Origin: Hyperoplus lanceolatus
Taxonomy: Eukaryota; Chordata; Actinopteri; Uranoscopiformes; Ammodytidae
Direction: 5' to 3'
Length of the DNA stretch: 64,000 nucleotides
NCBI GenBank assembly: GCA_026929865.2
Contig: CM049408.1
Span: 17,542,501-17,606,500 of the forward strand
Below are positions 17,046 through 30,166 of the stretch, in pieces (position 1 is the first letter of the stretch; every line of letters begins with the position of its first letter). The notes beneath the pieces are model-generated. The model was not told the origin of the DNA, did no database searches, and saw only the letters and a list, made by a program, of their open reading frames with translations. Both the position numbers and the translations under genes were made by a program.

Positions 17046-19510
17046 ACATTATTTTTCAAATCAAGACAGAAACAGTAGTGTAAAAATGTATGTGTGGGAC
17101 TATTAATTGGACTTCTGGACCCTTGTCAACAATGTAAGGTTGCAGGTCAACAAGTAGACAAATTGGGAACATTTCTTTAGCAAGTAACACATGTAGAGAA
17201 GTAGATTGTGATCTACAAACTGCACTAAAATATGCATTATTCAGAAATGATCGGAGCTTCTAAAGAGTATTTCTGAAAATGATGGGGGTGTTAAAGTATT
17301 TCAGATTGTTAATCTTACTGTTTTTTTTTGATTACTTCAGAATATTCTCCAACAATATGTAAAAGACATTTTTGAATGTGAAATGGGCATTTAAAACTGA
17401 ATAGAGAAGGTCGGTTGTTTATGCTTAAACCATCATCCGGCAACCAGTTTATGTGGAGGAAATCCTCATAGGAGTGATTTCTTCTTTGGTTGGGTGCCAA
17501 ACGTCAGTATTGTTTGATAGGGTTGGAGGCAATTTGCTGATTGAATGCATTAGGTGATGGTTGCTAATCTCTCTGATCTAGCTTTGTCCATAGACTAACA
17601 ACAGGATTGTGTGAGAAGAGGAAATCTTATCAGGCAACACATAACATATTGCTTCTGTTGTTCATCTGTCAAATCAGGTGCCCCCTTGACAATAATAAAC
17701 AGTTAAAGAAAATGTAGAATATTTTACAAGCACGTCTTTACCAACGCATGATTTTTCACACCTATCACAGCAATCCCTAAATACATATACCCACAACGCT
17801 AACTTATAACGAGCAACAAAATGTACCATCAGTCATTGGTGGTGGAGGGGAGAGAAAGCACTGAAACCTTTAATTCATTTCGACAGTCTCATCTGTACTC
17901 AATTGTCAGCCAGACTGAATGAGCTGGGCCAGGAGCTGACAGAGAAAAAAGGGGGCAGAAACAGGTGTGACAGCAACTTTCTGCCTCATAGGAGACAATA
18001 AAGCCCTTGGTCAAGGGCACAGCACCTGGGCCATTGTTTTACCACACAAAATAGCTTTTAAGTGCAAATTTCCACTTGGTCCTAAAGGAGACCTGGCCTC
18101 TGCACTTGCTTTACTCGTCTGAAGCAATATGTGTTCCGTCCTCATTTGCATAATGGGCAGAATGGAAATGAGGGGGCCAGCTTTGTCAGCCCAAGACAAA
18201 AAGAAGAAAGAAAAGGAGGGAGGCAGACTGATGCCATTCTGTTCAACTGCATCTGTACAACACAAAAGGTGTGATATCTTGAGTCTCATTTCGACCACTT
18301 TTAATTATGATCAGAGGTTATATTAAGCACTGCCACTGTCATGGGTTTGACAAAGGCCTCATTAGTGGCCGCAAAATGGTGGAAAATCAAACAGAATGCA
18401 AACAGATGACGTAAAGGTGCACACTTGTCTATACTTCCTTTCTTTTGTACGTTGCTAATAGGATTTAGACCGTTTTTCTATTAAAAAAAGCATATTTTTT
18501 TTCACTTGTCATGCTCCCGTTTGAGTACGATTTTAATGAGATGCCGAGAGCTTTCAGTCTTGAGTCTTGTAGGGGGGTTGGATTCTTCTGGTTATTTTAT
18601 GCTGACTGCGTTGCCCTCATGTTGCATCATATGTTTTCAAGTTTCATCTCTCAGTCTGCCTAACAAGAGATCAGCAAGTGAGGACTTGGCAGTTGGGTTG
18701 GAATTAATCCTCATGATGAAACCGATTGTTCTGCACACCGCTCCACTATCAAAACGTTATCTACTATGTCGCTGCAATTGACCAAAGTGCATATGCTGGC
18801 ATCACGTCTACCCGTATGGTTATGTTTACATCTTAAGATCTGCCCCAGCTATAGCTGACAGATTTGTTTTTGAGACGCGGTTGAATTTAGGTCAAGGAGG
18901 TGTGTCCATTCATTTCAGTAGCATCAACTTAATTTAACCTATTTTCTTAAAGCAGATGGAAGCAATATATTTATGTTAATATATGTGTTAAATCGCTCTA
19001 TATTCACACAGTGATCACTGATATAGTGTGCAAGCTTCATAACGCAGTTCTATCAGCCACTCCGCTCTACACGTAATCGGTGAGAAATGTTTTCTGGTAT
19101 CCCACAACTGTTTATCCAATCAGAAGAGAGAACGCTACAGACGTCTCTCTGCCCTTGCACGCGCGAGAGCGACAGGGGGTGAATGTTTATGCGCCTACAA
19201 TGGCGGAGCAGGTAAAAAATTCTTCCCAATGTCTGTTTTGATGGCTTTTATCATATTTTATTGCATTCACGGATCAGATAGAGAAGTTGCTGCTTGAAGA
19301 CCACTGTGCAAGAATGTGGTGAAGTAGGGACGAGTAAGCTAAAAGAACCATTTCGCTTACTTCTCCTTTATGGTGATCACCCTAAGCCAGAAACTATGAT
19401 TGGACTGACTGTTTGAACAACAAAGCCAGTTTAGCTAGCTTTTAGCAGTTCTAGCTCTTTGTTTCTTTTTATATTACATGTTGCCAACTCTAAGGTGGTA
19501 TAACATATTC
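17046..19510. other. Non-coding sequence
   Basis: Only short frames. The 18010-18330 block has small frames on both strands without recognisable content. Nothing else supported. Confidence 0.35.
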
Positions 19511-19543
19511 AAAACAAACAAACAAACAAACAAACAAACAAAA
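19511..19543. repeat. (AAAC)n microsatellite
   Basis: Seven to eight AAAC units. Confidence 0.9.
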
Positions 19544-22034
19544 AGATCTTGGAGCATCAAAGTGTATATAGTTCAGTTGCAGGAGAAAAGAGAGGTCAGA
19601 AAGAGATGGTAAATTAGCTTGAGTTGAGGCTATAGCTTTGACACTTACTGCACTCACTGCGTTTTAGTTTTCAACTAACTGAAAAACTTAGTTTGATTGT
19701 TCCTTTCATAGATGTTACATGTATCTATGGCATACCTTGTTCATGTCAAAAAGTCAGATTCTGGTTTAACCCTATATTCAGTTACTGTCTTTGGTTTTGC
19801 GGGGCAGTTTGGTTTTGCTGCTCTCTTGGCTACCGAGCTGCCTTTTGCAAAAACTAAAACCACACAGCAGAGTTGGGTTTTAAGTTCAAGTCAACTGATG
19901 ATTCTTCCTCCATATCTGGAGCTGTTTTGCATGTAACTCTGCAACAACATGGTCTCCTCGCCACCTGCACAGTGGGCTCTGTGGCTGGGGAAACTGTCTG
20001 CAATGGTTGCACTGCAAATAGCAAGACAAAACATATAGGCATCCTCACTATGACTCATTTCTCTTCTTCAGTTTTTAATGTTATGTGGGCTTCTGTGACC
20101 TGCTAACGGCACCGTGCCGAAACACCGTAGAGAGACATATCTCAGATCATAAAAAGACATATGGGTAATAAAATGTTATTGTGTGAGTATGACATTTAAT
20201 TATAGCCATCACCTGTAATCAGTGGTTGTGGATTTTAAGCACTCCCAGTTGAAATAAATTGTGAGCGCTAACAAGAGCTGCATTTTCTTTCCTTTGGCAA
20301 TGATACAGCACATCTTGCTATAATGTTAGATTTCATTATAAACTAGAGGCATCAAGTTTTTTCGCTGTTCTGCGAAGTGAATAAATGAAAATTACACAGA
20401 ACACCTCTCTCTCGCTGTCTCTTTTAAAATCACCCCACACTCACACACACATGCATGCACAAAAAGGAGTAAATGATTCCTTTTGAGAAACAAATGGACC
20501 CGAGCTCATTTTAGATGTCTGAAAATGATTTCTTTTTGGGTTTTCTATTGGGAAACATCATTATGAGATACGTAAGCCAAAGTGATATTTCCAATAAGCC
20601 ACTACTTGCTTTCGCTGTTGTTTTCCCGTCCCCTGCTGGCACTTGGGCGCAAAGGTATTTACTTTAGTTTAATCTTCTTGAGCTTTTCCACAACCAGGCA
20701 ACACGTCCACATAAACTCTTACATGGACAAATACACAAAGAAGCAAAACCCTGTCGCCTTGTTCTCTGCGAAGGTAGATTATCTGTGAATGCTCGGAGAA
20801 ATTTCTCGGGGGATGCTTTGGCGCCGAGTAATAAAACTCAGAGAGTGTTGCCTTTGCCAAGCTGAGACATCTGGTCACCTTATCACAGATAAGTGGGGGT
20901 TAGTCCTGGCATCTGCTAGAATTAATCCATTTTGCAAACACAGTTATCCTAATCTCCTAAATATGTCATTCCACAACTGTACAGAGCAGTAGGTGCAATT
21001 TCATCTATCCTTCTCCAGTGTGCATACGATTGATCAAGGCGCTCTTCACCGCGCCGTGTCATCAAACGCGAACAGAGACACAGTATAGAAGCGGGATGAC
21101 AAAAAGAGGGTAGGAAGTCGGTGTCGCAACCTGCACCTGGCCAACTATTTTGCCGGTGGTGCCCAGCCTGCTCTTACAGCTAGCCACCTAACATCCCTGC
21201 ATGAATATTCATGTGGGCGGATTTCTCTTTTGTTGCCTGCCTAGTCAGCAGTCACAGAACACATGGTGAGTGTTGGCAGCGGCCCGGGCCTAGGTAGAGG
21301 GGCCGCGGACGGAGGCAGTGGCAGGAACCAGGACCTGTGAGGCTGACTGACATTTCCATCTGTGGCGAGGCCTGGTAATTATCGGGGAGAGGAGCGCCCG
21401 CAGCAGCGCGCCATCTGCTAGGGGAGATGGCTCAATGAGGTATGAGCACGAGCGGCACTCCGTCGGGCCACTGCCTGCCTCTGACATGAGGGCTCGCATC
21501 TGCTACCGAGGAGCCGGGCTGCCCAACACAGCCTGCCTGCCTGGCCGAGAGAGGGGGCTGACAGGAGGGAGGAAAGCAGCCAAGAGTCCCCCCCTCCACC
21601 CCAACCCAACCCACCCTGACCCCCTCCACCCACCGCCATCACTACCACCACTGCCCTGCCAAAGGCACTCTTGACAAACAGAGGAGCCCACTCACACAAG
21701 TTTCCATATAGATCTCATCAAGTTGTTGGTTGGTGGCAAAGGATGCTTCCTAGTTCCAGTTCTCGCGGATGGAGGAATCCATTACTGTTATGTCAGTGTC
21801 AGTGAATGTTGGAAAAGGCACACACAGTATGGGCTGAGACTGAATGAAGAAATGCATCACACAATTTGCATTTGTGGCTGGGCTTGGTGGTTGAGATACT
21901 CTCTTTCTTACTGTGCTGTGTGCTTCTTACCAAGATTTGCTTCTGACTCATTTGTGCAGCACAGCCTTCTGAGGCTGGGGTTGGCTGTGGGAGCCCGGCA
22001 TCTTATCACACAGCCTCCTCACACACCTGGCAGA

Positions 22035-22036
<2 letters not shown>
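19544..22036. other. Non-coding sequence with a GC-rich block
   Basis: The stretch 21270-21670 is clearly GC-richer than its surroundings, with CCCCTCCACCC-type runs and competing frames on both strands. None shows a domain. It could be a CpG-containing regulatory block, but this is not shown. Confidence 0.3.
20879..20893. promoter_or_regulatory. Inverted pair of GATA-type motifs
   Basis: CTTATCACAGATAAG: two WGATAA cores in inverted orientation with a 3-bp spacer. This is the arrangement of a palindromic GATA-factor site. It lies in unique sequence; function is untested and the motif could occur by chance. Confidence 0.3.

Positions 22037-22074
<38 letters not shown>
22037..22074. repeat. 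(TG)n microsatellite
   Basis: About 19 TG units. Confidence 0.95.
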
Positions 22075-22075
<1 letters not shown>

Positions 22076-24174
22076 TCGGTCGCTCTTCTCATGATATCAT
22101 TGTAGCTCTTATTTTGCGCTTAGCATGGTTAGTCCGACTGTGGTTATGTTATTGCACTCTGCCCACAAACATAGGCACACACTTTCAGAGCCTCACATTA
22201 ACATTCCATTGACAATTAGCACAGAGCTCAGGCCCACTGCTCACTGAGCAGTCTAGATGGCTAACTACTGAAAAAGACAGATGTGCATCTTTCTGTGTTT
22301 GTGAAGTGTGAAAGTAAGTTTCTGCTGTTTGTGCTTAATGTGACCTTGTTTCAAAGATATTTTACAGATACACTTGTATAATAACCATTTAACTAGATGG
22401 TGCAGTCATGCCTGCTCAACAACCACACATGTCCGACCAAAATTCGCTAATTTCAAAGGAATCGCTGTGATAAGTGGATCTGCTGTGAAGACATTTGCAC
22501 TGTGCTTTCGCGTACTAGATATCAAAATGGAGGAAGCTATAATATTAGCTCTGTTCATGTTCCAGCATCCATCCTGCTCTGCTGAATGAAAAACAAAGCC
22601 AACATAGCTTTCCTTTTCATGTTCATTTCTTCCACAAAGATAGCTACACACAACAAATAGTAGCTGCTACACAATCTGCAAGTAGTCGCCACCAACACCT
22701 ATTTTGAGAGGATGCACACATCCATGTTGTTATGCTATGTTCCAGTGTTACTGATCACTTCCTCTCCTTAAACAAAGCAGACAAACATGGGTGATAAACC
22801 CGCTCTCTATGCTACTAAAAGGCCCATCACTGAAATGTAGAGTAAAGCAGCGTATCTGTGTGGCAGTTTCTTTAACTCGCTCACTTGAATTTGACCTCCT
22901 GCTGTTTCTTGTTCTTCACATCTGTCAAATTCCCTGACAAGTTGTTGTGGAAGTTGTTTTCAGTTTATACGAGTATACTAGTTTATACTGCCCTAGTGGC
23001 TCTCACATCTCCTCTTACCATTTGAGATTCACTCTAAAGGAGAGAGAGAGAGCGAGAGCCAGCCGCATTTCTTCATCGCAGCATTTTATCTGACTGTTTG
23101 GACAGATTGGTAGAATTCAAAATGCAGCAGGGGTCTGTGATGTGGCAATAAAGCGTTTGCCTTTGATCCCGCCTCACTATTTCTCCTCTCCTGCACATGT
23201 GCACGTCAAGATCAATTAGTTCAACTCTGAGGAGGCGAGGCAGCTGCGCATCCGCACGGCAAACCTTTTACATCACCTCAGTTTACCGACAATCTTGTTA
23301 TTATTCTCATTGTCAACTCATCGATACAGACTCCAGCACTGCCATCAACTGCATACACACAACAAACATCAAGGTGTGGAGAAAAGATGAAATAAGTACA
23401 CAAATAGAATATCTGTCTTAACAGACAGAAACACATACTTACATCCCAGCCACAGCTGTCAATTACCTACAAAAAAGTCCCTCTTTGATAAGAAACATTT
23501 GAATCCCCCCCGCACTTGGAGTGGCTTTTTTCAGATGTCGTAGCACTTATGAGAAAATTTGTGACAGCATCAACAGCGCCTATTCCCCATTCAGCAGCAT
23601 TAACTCTGTGCCATGTGTCTAACAAACGGAGGCCATTCTGGAGCCCTTAATGACAAGGCTGCTCCGCTCCTCTCCTCTCCCCCTCGCTCTTTTCAAATTG
23701 CTCTCTAAATGAAGTACAGCTGTGTGGACCAGGTGCTGCCATCCCCCTTTCAGAAAGAACAGGAAATTATGAAATCCCCAAATCCTTCACAAATGGCGGG
23801 CGGGAGGGAAGGTTAGGGGAACGGCGGTGGGCGCTGATTGCCTGGTCTGTAGCTACATGTCTCTTGTCGGTGGATGGTCTCTTACATCCAAGTTAGACAA
23901 GTCAAGCTCTCTCTCCATCCACTTCTCCGACCCAGCACCTGTCATTTACCAGGTATACAGGGGCATACGTGTGTGTGTGCTCATTCAATTACAGCATAAT
24001 TTTGACTGTTGATATAATTTTTAGAAAGATGTATTGATACAGGTGGGTTCATGTTATCTTTGCAGACGTTGGAGAGCTGCACTGAATATGTACATACAAC
24101 TAATATTTGATCTGTTTCTGCTGACTGCAGATTCCATTTATCAATCCAATAAAAAGTGGTAAGAGGTGAACGTC
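22075..24174. other. Non-coding sequence
   Basis: No recognised exon or element. A short (GA)n run lies near 23039-23052. Confidence 0.35.
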
Positions 24175-24486
24175 TGGACTGAACCAAGCCCCAACCACAG
24201 CGAGTTCTACCAGCATCCAATGCGGAAGTGACAAAACATGTAGTTCACCGAGTGGCCACTAGGAGGTGGTACCAAAACAGAGCAATTTCTCATTGGCTCC
24301 CATTATAAATAGGCCGTTATCACAGCATTATTAAACCTCATTACGGCCTGGTCCAAAACACATTCTAGCCTGTATGTTTAGGTCATATCTCCATGACAAC
24401 ACTGAGGAGGGTGATTTTTTTGGATTAGGCTAGTTTTTAAACTATTGGAGGTTCAAATGTACCACTGGCCCTCACTTTGCCGCCAG

Positions 24487-24549
<63 letters not shown>

Positions 24550-24702
24550 TATATATCCCTCCCCCTGACGTCCAGAAGAGGAAATGAGGCGGAGTAAAAA
24601 TCTGACAAGATGACGACGCGCATAGGCCAGGACGATTGGATGCAGTTGAAATAATTGAGGTCAGCCCGGATGCTACATCCATTTTATATACTATACTATT
24701 CA
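24175..24702 (-). repeat. Dispersed repeat, copy A (inverted relative to 48285-48773)
   Basis: The reverse complement matches 48285-48773 along its length. Shared landmarks are ATGGATGTA.CATCCG.GCTG, the TTTTTACTCCGCCTC block, ATGACCTAAACAT, AGGTTTAATAA.. and TTGGGGCTTGGT. Copy A carries a pure (TA)n array in its interior where copy B has a short GTATACCTCCGAGG sequence. No coding capacity is seen. The superfamily is unknown, although the presence of two matching copies shows it is interspersed. Confidence 0.75.
24488..24546. repeat. (TA)n microsatellite inside repeat copy A
   Basis: About 30 uninterrupted TA units. A perfect self-complementary tract of this length can extrude as a cruciform. 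Confidence 0.95.
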
Positions 24703-26412
24703 TCTTCTTCCTTTCAAATTAGTTATTTTTTAAACTTTAAACCCACAGTAGCTAACAGAGAATCCAGCTAATGTTCTGAGCTCTGCGGTTGTTCTCTGTG
24801 TTCTATCTAGACAACAGAGAGAAAGCACAACTGCTGAACTAGGCCTCCTGCTCAGGATACTGTCAATGTGCAGCTGTCAATGTCTCCATAAAGCCCCATA
24901 TCCATAATAGACAAAGCACTCATCAAGCCTCCGCTTCATCTGGCCTCCCAGATGCCCCATCACCAGGGGCAAATCCCATCCAGGACTGAGCGCTGCACCA
25001 CACAGCCAGATGTGAGCTGGCAACATGGCCGTGGGGTCAACACATGGCAAAGGTAGACCCAATAAATGAATTATACTCAGATTATCATAAATGTGGCATC
25101 TGAGCATGGTGCAGTTTGGAAGGGAAATACTGTGACATGCTGTATCAGGGGCACCACTGCCTCCACACACTAACGGACACAAAATGTCCATATAAGGTTT
25201 AAATACAAGGTTTACATTTTACCATGTTAATGGGAATGTGGAACGCATAGGGCTAGAGTGTGTGTGCATGTTTTTTAAAAATCAATTTACATATTGCTCA
25301 AACTTTGCGCGAAGATATTACAAGGGGGTAACATGATGGAGCCAAAAAACATATTTAGGATTCTCAGAATGATTCCATGCCATATGCCCTGTATTTTTAC
25401 ATAATTCCACAATGTTCTAGGTCGCTCCCTCAAAACATTCTGTTTCGTCACATGCCAAAAAGACCTTTCCACCCCCCACATTCCTCCCTTCTTCAGTTTG
25501 ACACGTTTGCACGCGGTATATCTGGCTGCCCTGGCTCCCCATGTCTTCCCCTTTAAAATGCCATGCCAACTTCAGAGGACCCAGGTGTATGGGTCCGTTA
25601 TCAATTCCACTAACAAGCGTGCTTACTGGGATCACAGGACGCGTTGTGGCTTGCTTTAAAGTCCCCGTCTGTAGCCAAGGCTGACCTGAATTGGAGACAT
25701 GCGGCCCCCTGCTGATAGCAGCCAACCTCTGATGGGCAGTCCCTCTCCCAGACTTGGCCAGCGCTCCGCCCGGGAAGGAGGAGGGGAGAGAAAGAAGAAC
25801 TCTTTGAAATGCCTGGAGTTCCATGAAGAATTGAGAAGCAGGACAGAATCAAAGGCTTCGGATATAGGGAAAGGATGAAAACAAATATAGAATAAGGACT
25901 TGAAGATGAGACACATGCACACTATAGATCACATGTACGCTTCCAACAAAGGACACTATCCTTTTTCCCACAGAGAGTTTCACATGAAACCTACAATGTA
26001 AAGAAGAAAAATGTATTCTGCAGCTCTATAAAGTCCAAACATCTAAGACTGCAGTACATGAACAAAGTGGCAGCATCAAAACAGGAATCCTTACTCTATA
26101 TATAACACAGTCTGTCTGAATTCTATGGTCACCATTTCTATTTGTACAAAGAATGTTATTATTTAAAAAGATATTCATGCATATGTGTGTGTGTTCCCAG
26201 AATGTGTGCTTTAGCGAGTGTGTGTTTGCATGCATTGTCTAGATGGCTGTTGCACACAGTCATATGAACAATAGTGCAGGTCCGTGCATGATAAAAAGAA
26301 AATGGGTGCATGCGTCTCTGCTCTTGCTGCTGCTTGTATTGCTGGCGATGGTGGCAGCTGAAGGCCATTATGTCCAGGTGGCCTAGAGGATGCAGGGGAC
26401 TTTACTGAGAGC

Positions 26413-26414
<2 letters not shown>
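24703..26414. other. Non-coding sequence
   Basis: Nothing recognised. The frames near 25417-25922 on the minus strand overlap one another and have no domain. Confidence 0.35.

Positions 26415-26490
<76 letters not shown>
26415..26490. repeat. (CA)n microsatellite
   Basis: About 38 CA units followed by a second short CA run after GCAC. Confidence 0.95.
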
Positions 26491-26491
<1 letters not shown>

Positions 26492-27749
26492 CACCACACA
26501 CACACAGAAAGCTTCACAGCTGCTAGGGCCCGCTGCATGTCAATTAGGACAGCAGAGGATGTACTGGGACACATGGACATTCACACAGCACATGTATAAT
26601 GCATGACAGGTTGGATGGACTGTATTGAGGTCTACCAGTAGATTGGATCCAACGGTAGTGGTGTATATATATATATATATATATCAGTCAGGATCACACA
26701 CCTGAGGTCCTTGCTGGCAGGTGGATTTGATGTTAGTTGGCTCGTGATGTTGGGGCACCACTTGTGTGTATGTCTGTGCATGCTTGTATTTTTAGTGTCT
26801 GATGTGTATGTCAAGTTTCTTTTGTCGTTCTCGTGCGCACAAAATAAATGAGGAAAAAAGGAGTGTATTGCTTGCTGAGGTTGCCCCGAGAAAAAGAGGA
26901 AGCGAAATTGCTGTGACAGCCATTAATTCCCCAGAATCTAGCCTCATTTCCATTCTCACCTGAACCGAAACAATTTCCATGGTTTAGTGTTCGCTTTGCA
27001 GCAGAGCACTGGGTGATAAAACATCTTCACTCAAACATTTGTCATCCTTCTTAGCTTTTTGCCAAGCAGGAAATTACCCATCAATGTCACAGGATTCCAT
27101 ACAAAAGATGTTGTTATTTAAACATCGGGATGATGACAACAGTAATACATCTTAATGCCACAATCGTATGTTTGCATACAAACACATTTTGCTCAAATGC
27201 AATGTGAAGTTTTTCTTCCCTCACAAGCAGACATTACTTTTAAAGGTCAAAGCAACTCAGAAGTTATTTTTCCACAGAAGCTGGCGCATTATGCTGATTG
27301 CTCTTATGAAAATTGCATGTAGTGGGGTGAAGGGTCATTGGAGCTTAATTCCATTTTCATGTTTTGTTTCACACTAGCCAAGCTGTGGGTGTCTGTGTGT
27401 GAGGCACGCTTTGCTATTGGCCTTGACAGCGCACTGTGTAATTGGCTCACTAAGGTGATTCAGTAATCGCCTGAGTGACACCTTCCCTGGCAAATTTTGA
27501 CATTGGAGGTGGATGAGGATGCTGTGGGCTTCAAATGCCAAGGGAGCTAACCTTGTAGGACGACCAAATTCACTGCAGGAAAATGCGGAGGAGACCCACT
27601 TCATTTGGTGAATTTGCAGCACGTAATGAATAGATTTAAAATTCTTATCTAATTTCATCGTCTGTCCTTCCTATATTCACTTCCTTTTCCTCATTATATT
27701 CTCACTTCCCTTCCATTCCCCCTCAGTCCTTACTCTCCTTACTATTTAA
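26491..27749. other. Non-coding sequence
   Basis: Contains a short (TA)n at 26663-26684. Otherwise unique AT-rich sequence up to the approximate LINE start. Confidence 0.35.
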
Positions 27750-28076
27750 ATTTTTTAAATTTTTGTAACCTGTATTTATACTGTATTTTGTAACCTGTAT
27801 TTATTCTTATATACTCACAACCGTTATATTCGTCCACGTCCATTGACGCTGCTGATTTTTTTTCTACTCTTTGTTGATATACGGCAGCTTTCCCTGTCAT
27901 TTCATCTCTCATACTGAGTAAGACTGATTATTTAAGTAAAGAGGATTTTTCCTTGTATTTTGTTTGTTTTTTTAGAAGGCTGGTGCTCCAGAATCTATTG
28001 CTAATCCCCGCTCGCTAATGCTAACTCCGCTAGCTAGCGTTAGCTCTATAGTGTTCTGTCTTTTTTTCACCGCATC

Positions 28077-30086
28077 ATGTCACCGGCACTCACCCAGACA
28101 GATCCGGAGCTTCTCCTCCTGAGATCCGAGCTCAAGTCAGTGGAGAGTCTCATTCACGATCTCCTCCAGCGGCAGTCCTTCCTGGTCTCGAAATTAGCTG
28201 TGCTTGAAAAAGCTCCTCTTTCAAGTTCTCAGGCACCGGTCAGCGGCGTTTCTACTGCTTCTGCTACTCAACCTCCCGACGCTACATGGACGTCTGTTGT
28301 CAGGAAGGGCAGACGATCTTCTCATCCTCATCCTCCTCCTCTACTCTCCTCTCCATCTCCTCCTCTGCTCTCGCTGGATCCTATATTGACGCGCAATCCA
28401 TTTGCTCCGCTGGAAGTGCTATATGGGGCTGCTGAACCTGCGGCTCGTGTTGCCGGCTCTCCACCTGCTTCGCCGGTCCAAACCTGCTCCAAGGTAACAC
28501 GGGGACGTCAAGGTTCCACTTCCCAGTTTAAATCTCGAGATCGCCACCGTTTACCAGCTCCATCCGGAAATGTGTTTTCCTGTGTGCGTCCCTCCGTGCC
28601 TCCTCAAATGAATGCCCCCGGTGATGACATCCGCTGTACAGGTGAGGCTCTCTCTCGCAGTAATGCCCCGCCCTCACCTCCTCCCCTCTCATCGAAGCTG
28701 TCTCTCTACTATGGGAGCTGCTTGAATCACCAACCTGAGATCCTCATCATCGGTGACTCTATTGTCAGATTTCTTTGTCTCCCTGGTGCTTTCACCTACT
28801 GCCTCTCTGGAGGAAAATCATCTGACATTATGGAGCTAACACCTGCCCTCGTTGCCCTCCACCCTACTGCCCAAACAGTCATCCTGCATGTTGGAACTAA
28901 TGATGTAATGGATAAAAGGTCATACCAACTGTTGGACAATCTACAGAGCCTGGCCATCACCCTGGAGAGCCTGGGGAAATTCTGTATATTTTCCTGCCCC
29001 ATTCCCACGTCATACAAAAGCCCTGAGCGCTACAGCCGTCTTCTGGATTTCCATGAACGGCTGGAGTCCTGGTGCTCGATCAACTCTCTGGGCTATATTA
29101 ACAACTTTGACTCATTCTCTAGACACACTCTACTTAAATCTGACGGCCTCCATCCCAATGCCAAAGGTATTAAAGAACTTACTAATCACTACATTCATCA
29201 CATCGCATCTTGGCATAATTCGGACAGATATTTACCACAGCACGACCCTACCAAAGCATCCCCCATTAAAAAAGATCTCCCCAGGGGTCCTGCTGAAGTA
29301 TCCCCCAATTTAACTCATATCAACACCTCAAATTGTCCTTCCATCTGTGCTGCAAACCTTCCTCCAGCTCTGGACATCACACCTGACTGTCCTCCCTCAC
29401 CTCCAACGGCCCATCCACCTGCTGCTTCTAACGCTGGCTCCCTCTACAGGCACAAACCTGTTTTGTATGACCCTGAAAAACAAGCAATGCTTCCTAGCTG
29501 TAAGCTAAATTCACCACAAATTCTTAAATCAAGAAAGGGCTTGGGTTTTCTACATTTAAATATTAGAAGTTTATTGCAGCATGATAAATTAGACCACGTA
29601 AAGATTTTAGTGTCCCAGGCAGACCCAGATGTTTTGATTCTGACTGAATCCTGGTTAAAGAAGAGTACAGATGACTCTATTGTGGCAATAAATGATTATA
29701 ACTTATTCAGAATAGACAGAAACACTAGGGGTGGGGGAGTAGCTGTATATGTTAAATCCTGTTATTCTGTAACACTTTTACATGCTGTCTCTGTTCCAAA
29801 TTGCTTTGAATTTATCGCGCTAGAATTATCTTTATCGTCAAATGATTGTTTTGTTGTAATTGGTGTGTATAGGCCCCCTTCAGCTGTAACTAGCTCCTTA
29901 AACGATCTAGCACATATGCTCTCCAGTTATGTAAATAGAGAGGTAATTGTGATGGGTGATTTTAACGTTGACTGGCTTTCTGGTGCCTCTGAATCTTTCA
30001 AAGAAATCTGTAGCAACATTAATCTTACACAATTAATAACTGAGCCCACAAGACCTAATCTAAAAACCCAGCAAAATCAACTTTAA
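28077..30086 (+). CDS. LINE protein, N-terminal part: coiled coil, SGNH esterase, endonuclease start
   Basis: 669 codons. Residues about 8-46 form a leucine-rich heptad region likely to be a coiled coil for self-association. Residues about 50-200 are Pro/Ser-rich. Residues about 218-395 are a GDSL/SGNH hydrolase domain, with GDSI at 226-229 (Ser228 nucleophile), GTND at 273-276 and DGLHPN at 356-361 (Asp356/His359). From about 489 an exonuclease-endonuclease-phosphatase fold begins: HLNIRSL (Asn495), LTESW (Glu524) and MGDFNVDW (Asp628, Asn630). It stops at a frameshift stop just before the last endonuclease motif, which lies in the next frame. The esterase is proposed in related elements to act on lipids; the endonuclease nicks target DNA. 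The start chosen is the first ATG, in the context CGCATCATGTC. No PHD finger is seen. Confidence 0.85.
   Translation: MSPALTQTDPELLLLRSELKSVESLIHDLLQRQSFLVSKLAVLEKAPLSSSQAPVSGVSTASATQPPDATWTSVVRKGRRSSHPHPPPLLSSPSPPLLSLDPILTRNPFAPLEVLYGAAEPAARVAGSPPASPVQTCSKVTRGRQGSTSQFKSRDRHRLPAPSGNVFSCVRPSVPPQMNAPGDDIRCTGEALSRSNAPPSPPPLSSKLSLYYGSCLNHQPEILIIGDSIVRFLCLPGAFTYCLSGGKSSDIMELTPALVALHPTAQTVILHVGTNDVMDKRSYQLLDNLQSLAITLESLGKFCIFSCPIPTSYKSPERYSRLLDFHERLESWCSINSLGYINNFDSFSRHTLLKSDGLHPNAKGIKELTNHYIHHIASWHNSDRYLPQHDPTKASPIKKDLPRGPAEVSPNLTHINTSNCPSICAANLPPALDITPDCPPSPPTAHPPAASNAGSLYRHKPVLYDPEKQAMLPSCKLNSPQILKSRKGLGFLHLNIRSLLQHDKLDHVKILVSQADPDVLILTESWLKKSTDDSIVAINDYNLFRIDRNTRGGGVAVYVKSCYSVTLLHAVSVPNCFEFIALELSLSSNDCFVVIGVYRPPSAVTSSLNDLAHMLSSYVNREVIVMGDFNVDWLSGASESFKEICSNINLTQLITEPTRPNLKTQQNQL
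30062..30067 (+). other. Frameshift site: one-base loss in an A run of the LINE coding region
   Basis: After the codons for PTRPNL the frame runs into TAATAG at 30084-30089. Shifting by one base at the A run near 30062-30067 restores an open frame that carries the remaining endonuclease motif SDH (30152-30160) and leads directly into the reverse transcriptase frame. This is the only lesion I see between 28077 and 32317. Confidence 0.75.
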
Positions 30087-30166
30087 TAGATTTAATCTTA
30101 TCAAATAAAATAAATAAAATAGCCTCAGCTGGTGTCTTTGAGCTTGGGATTAGTGATCACTGCCCA

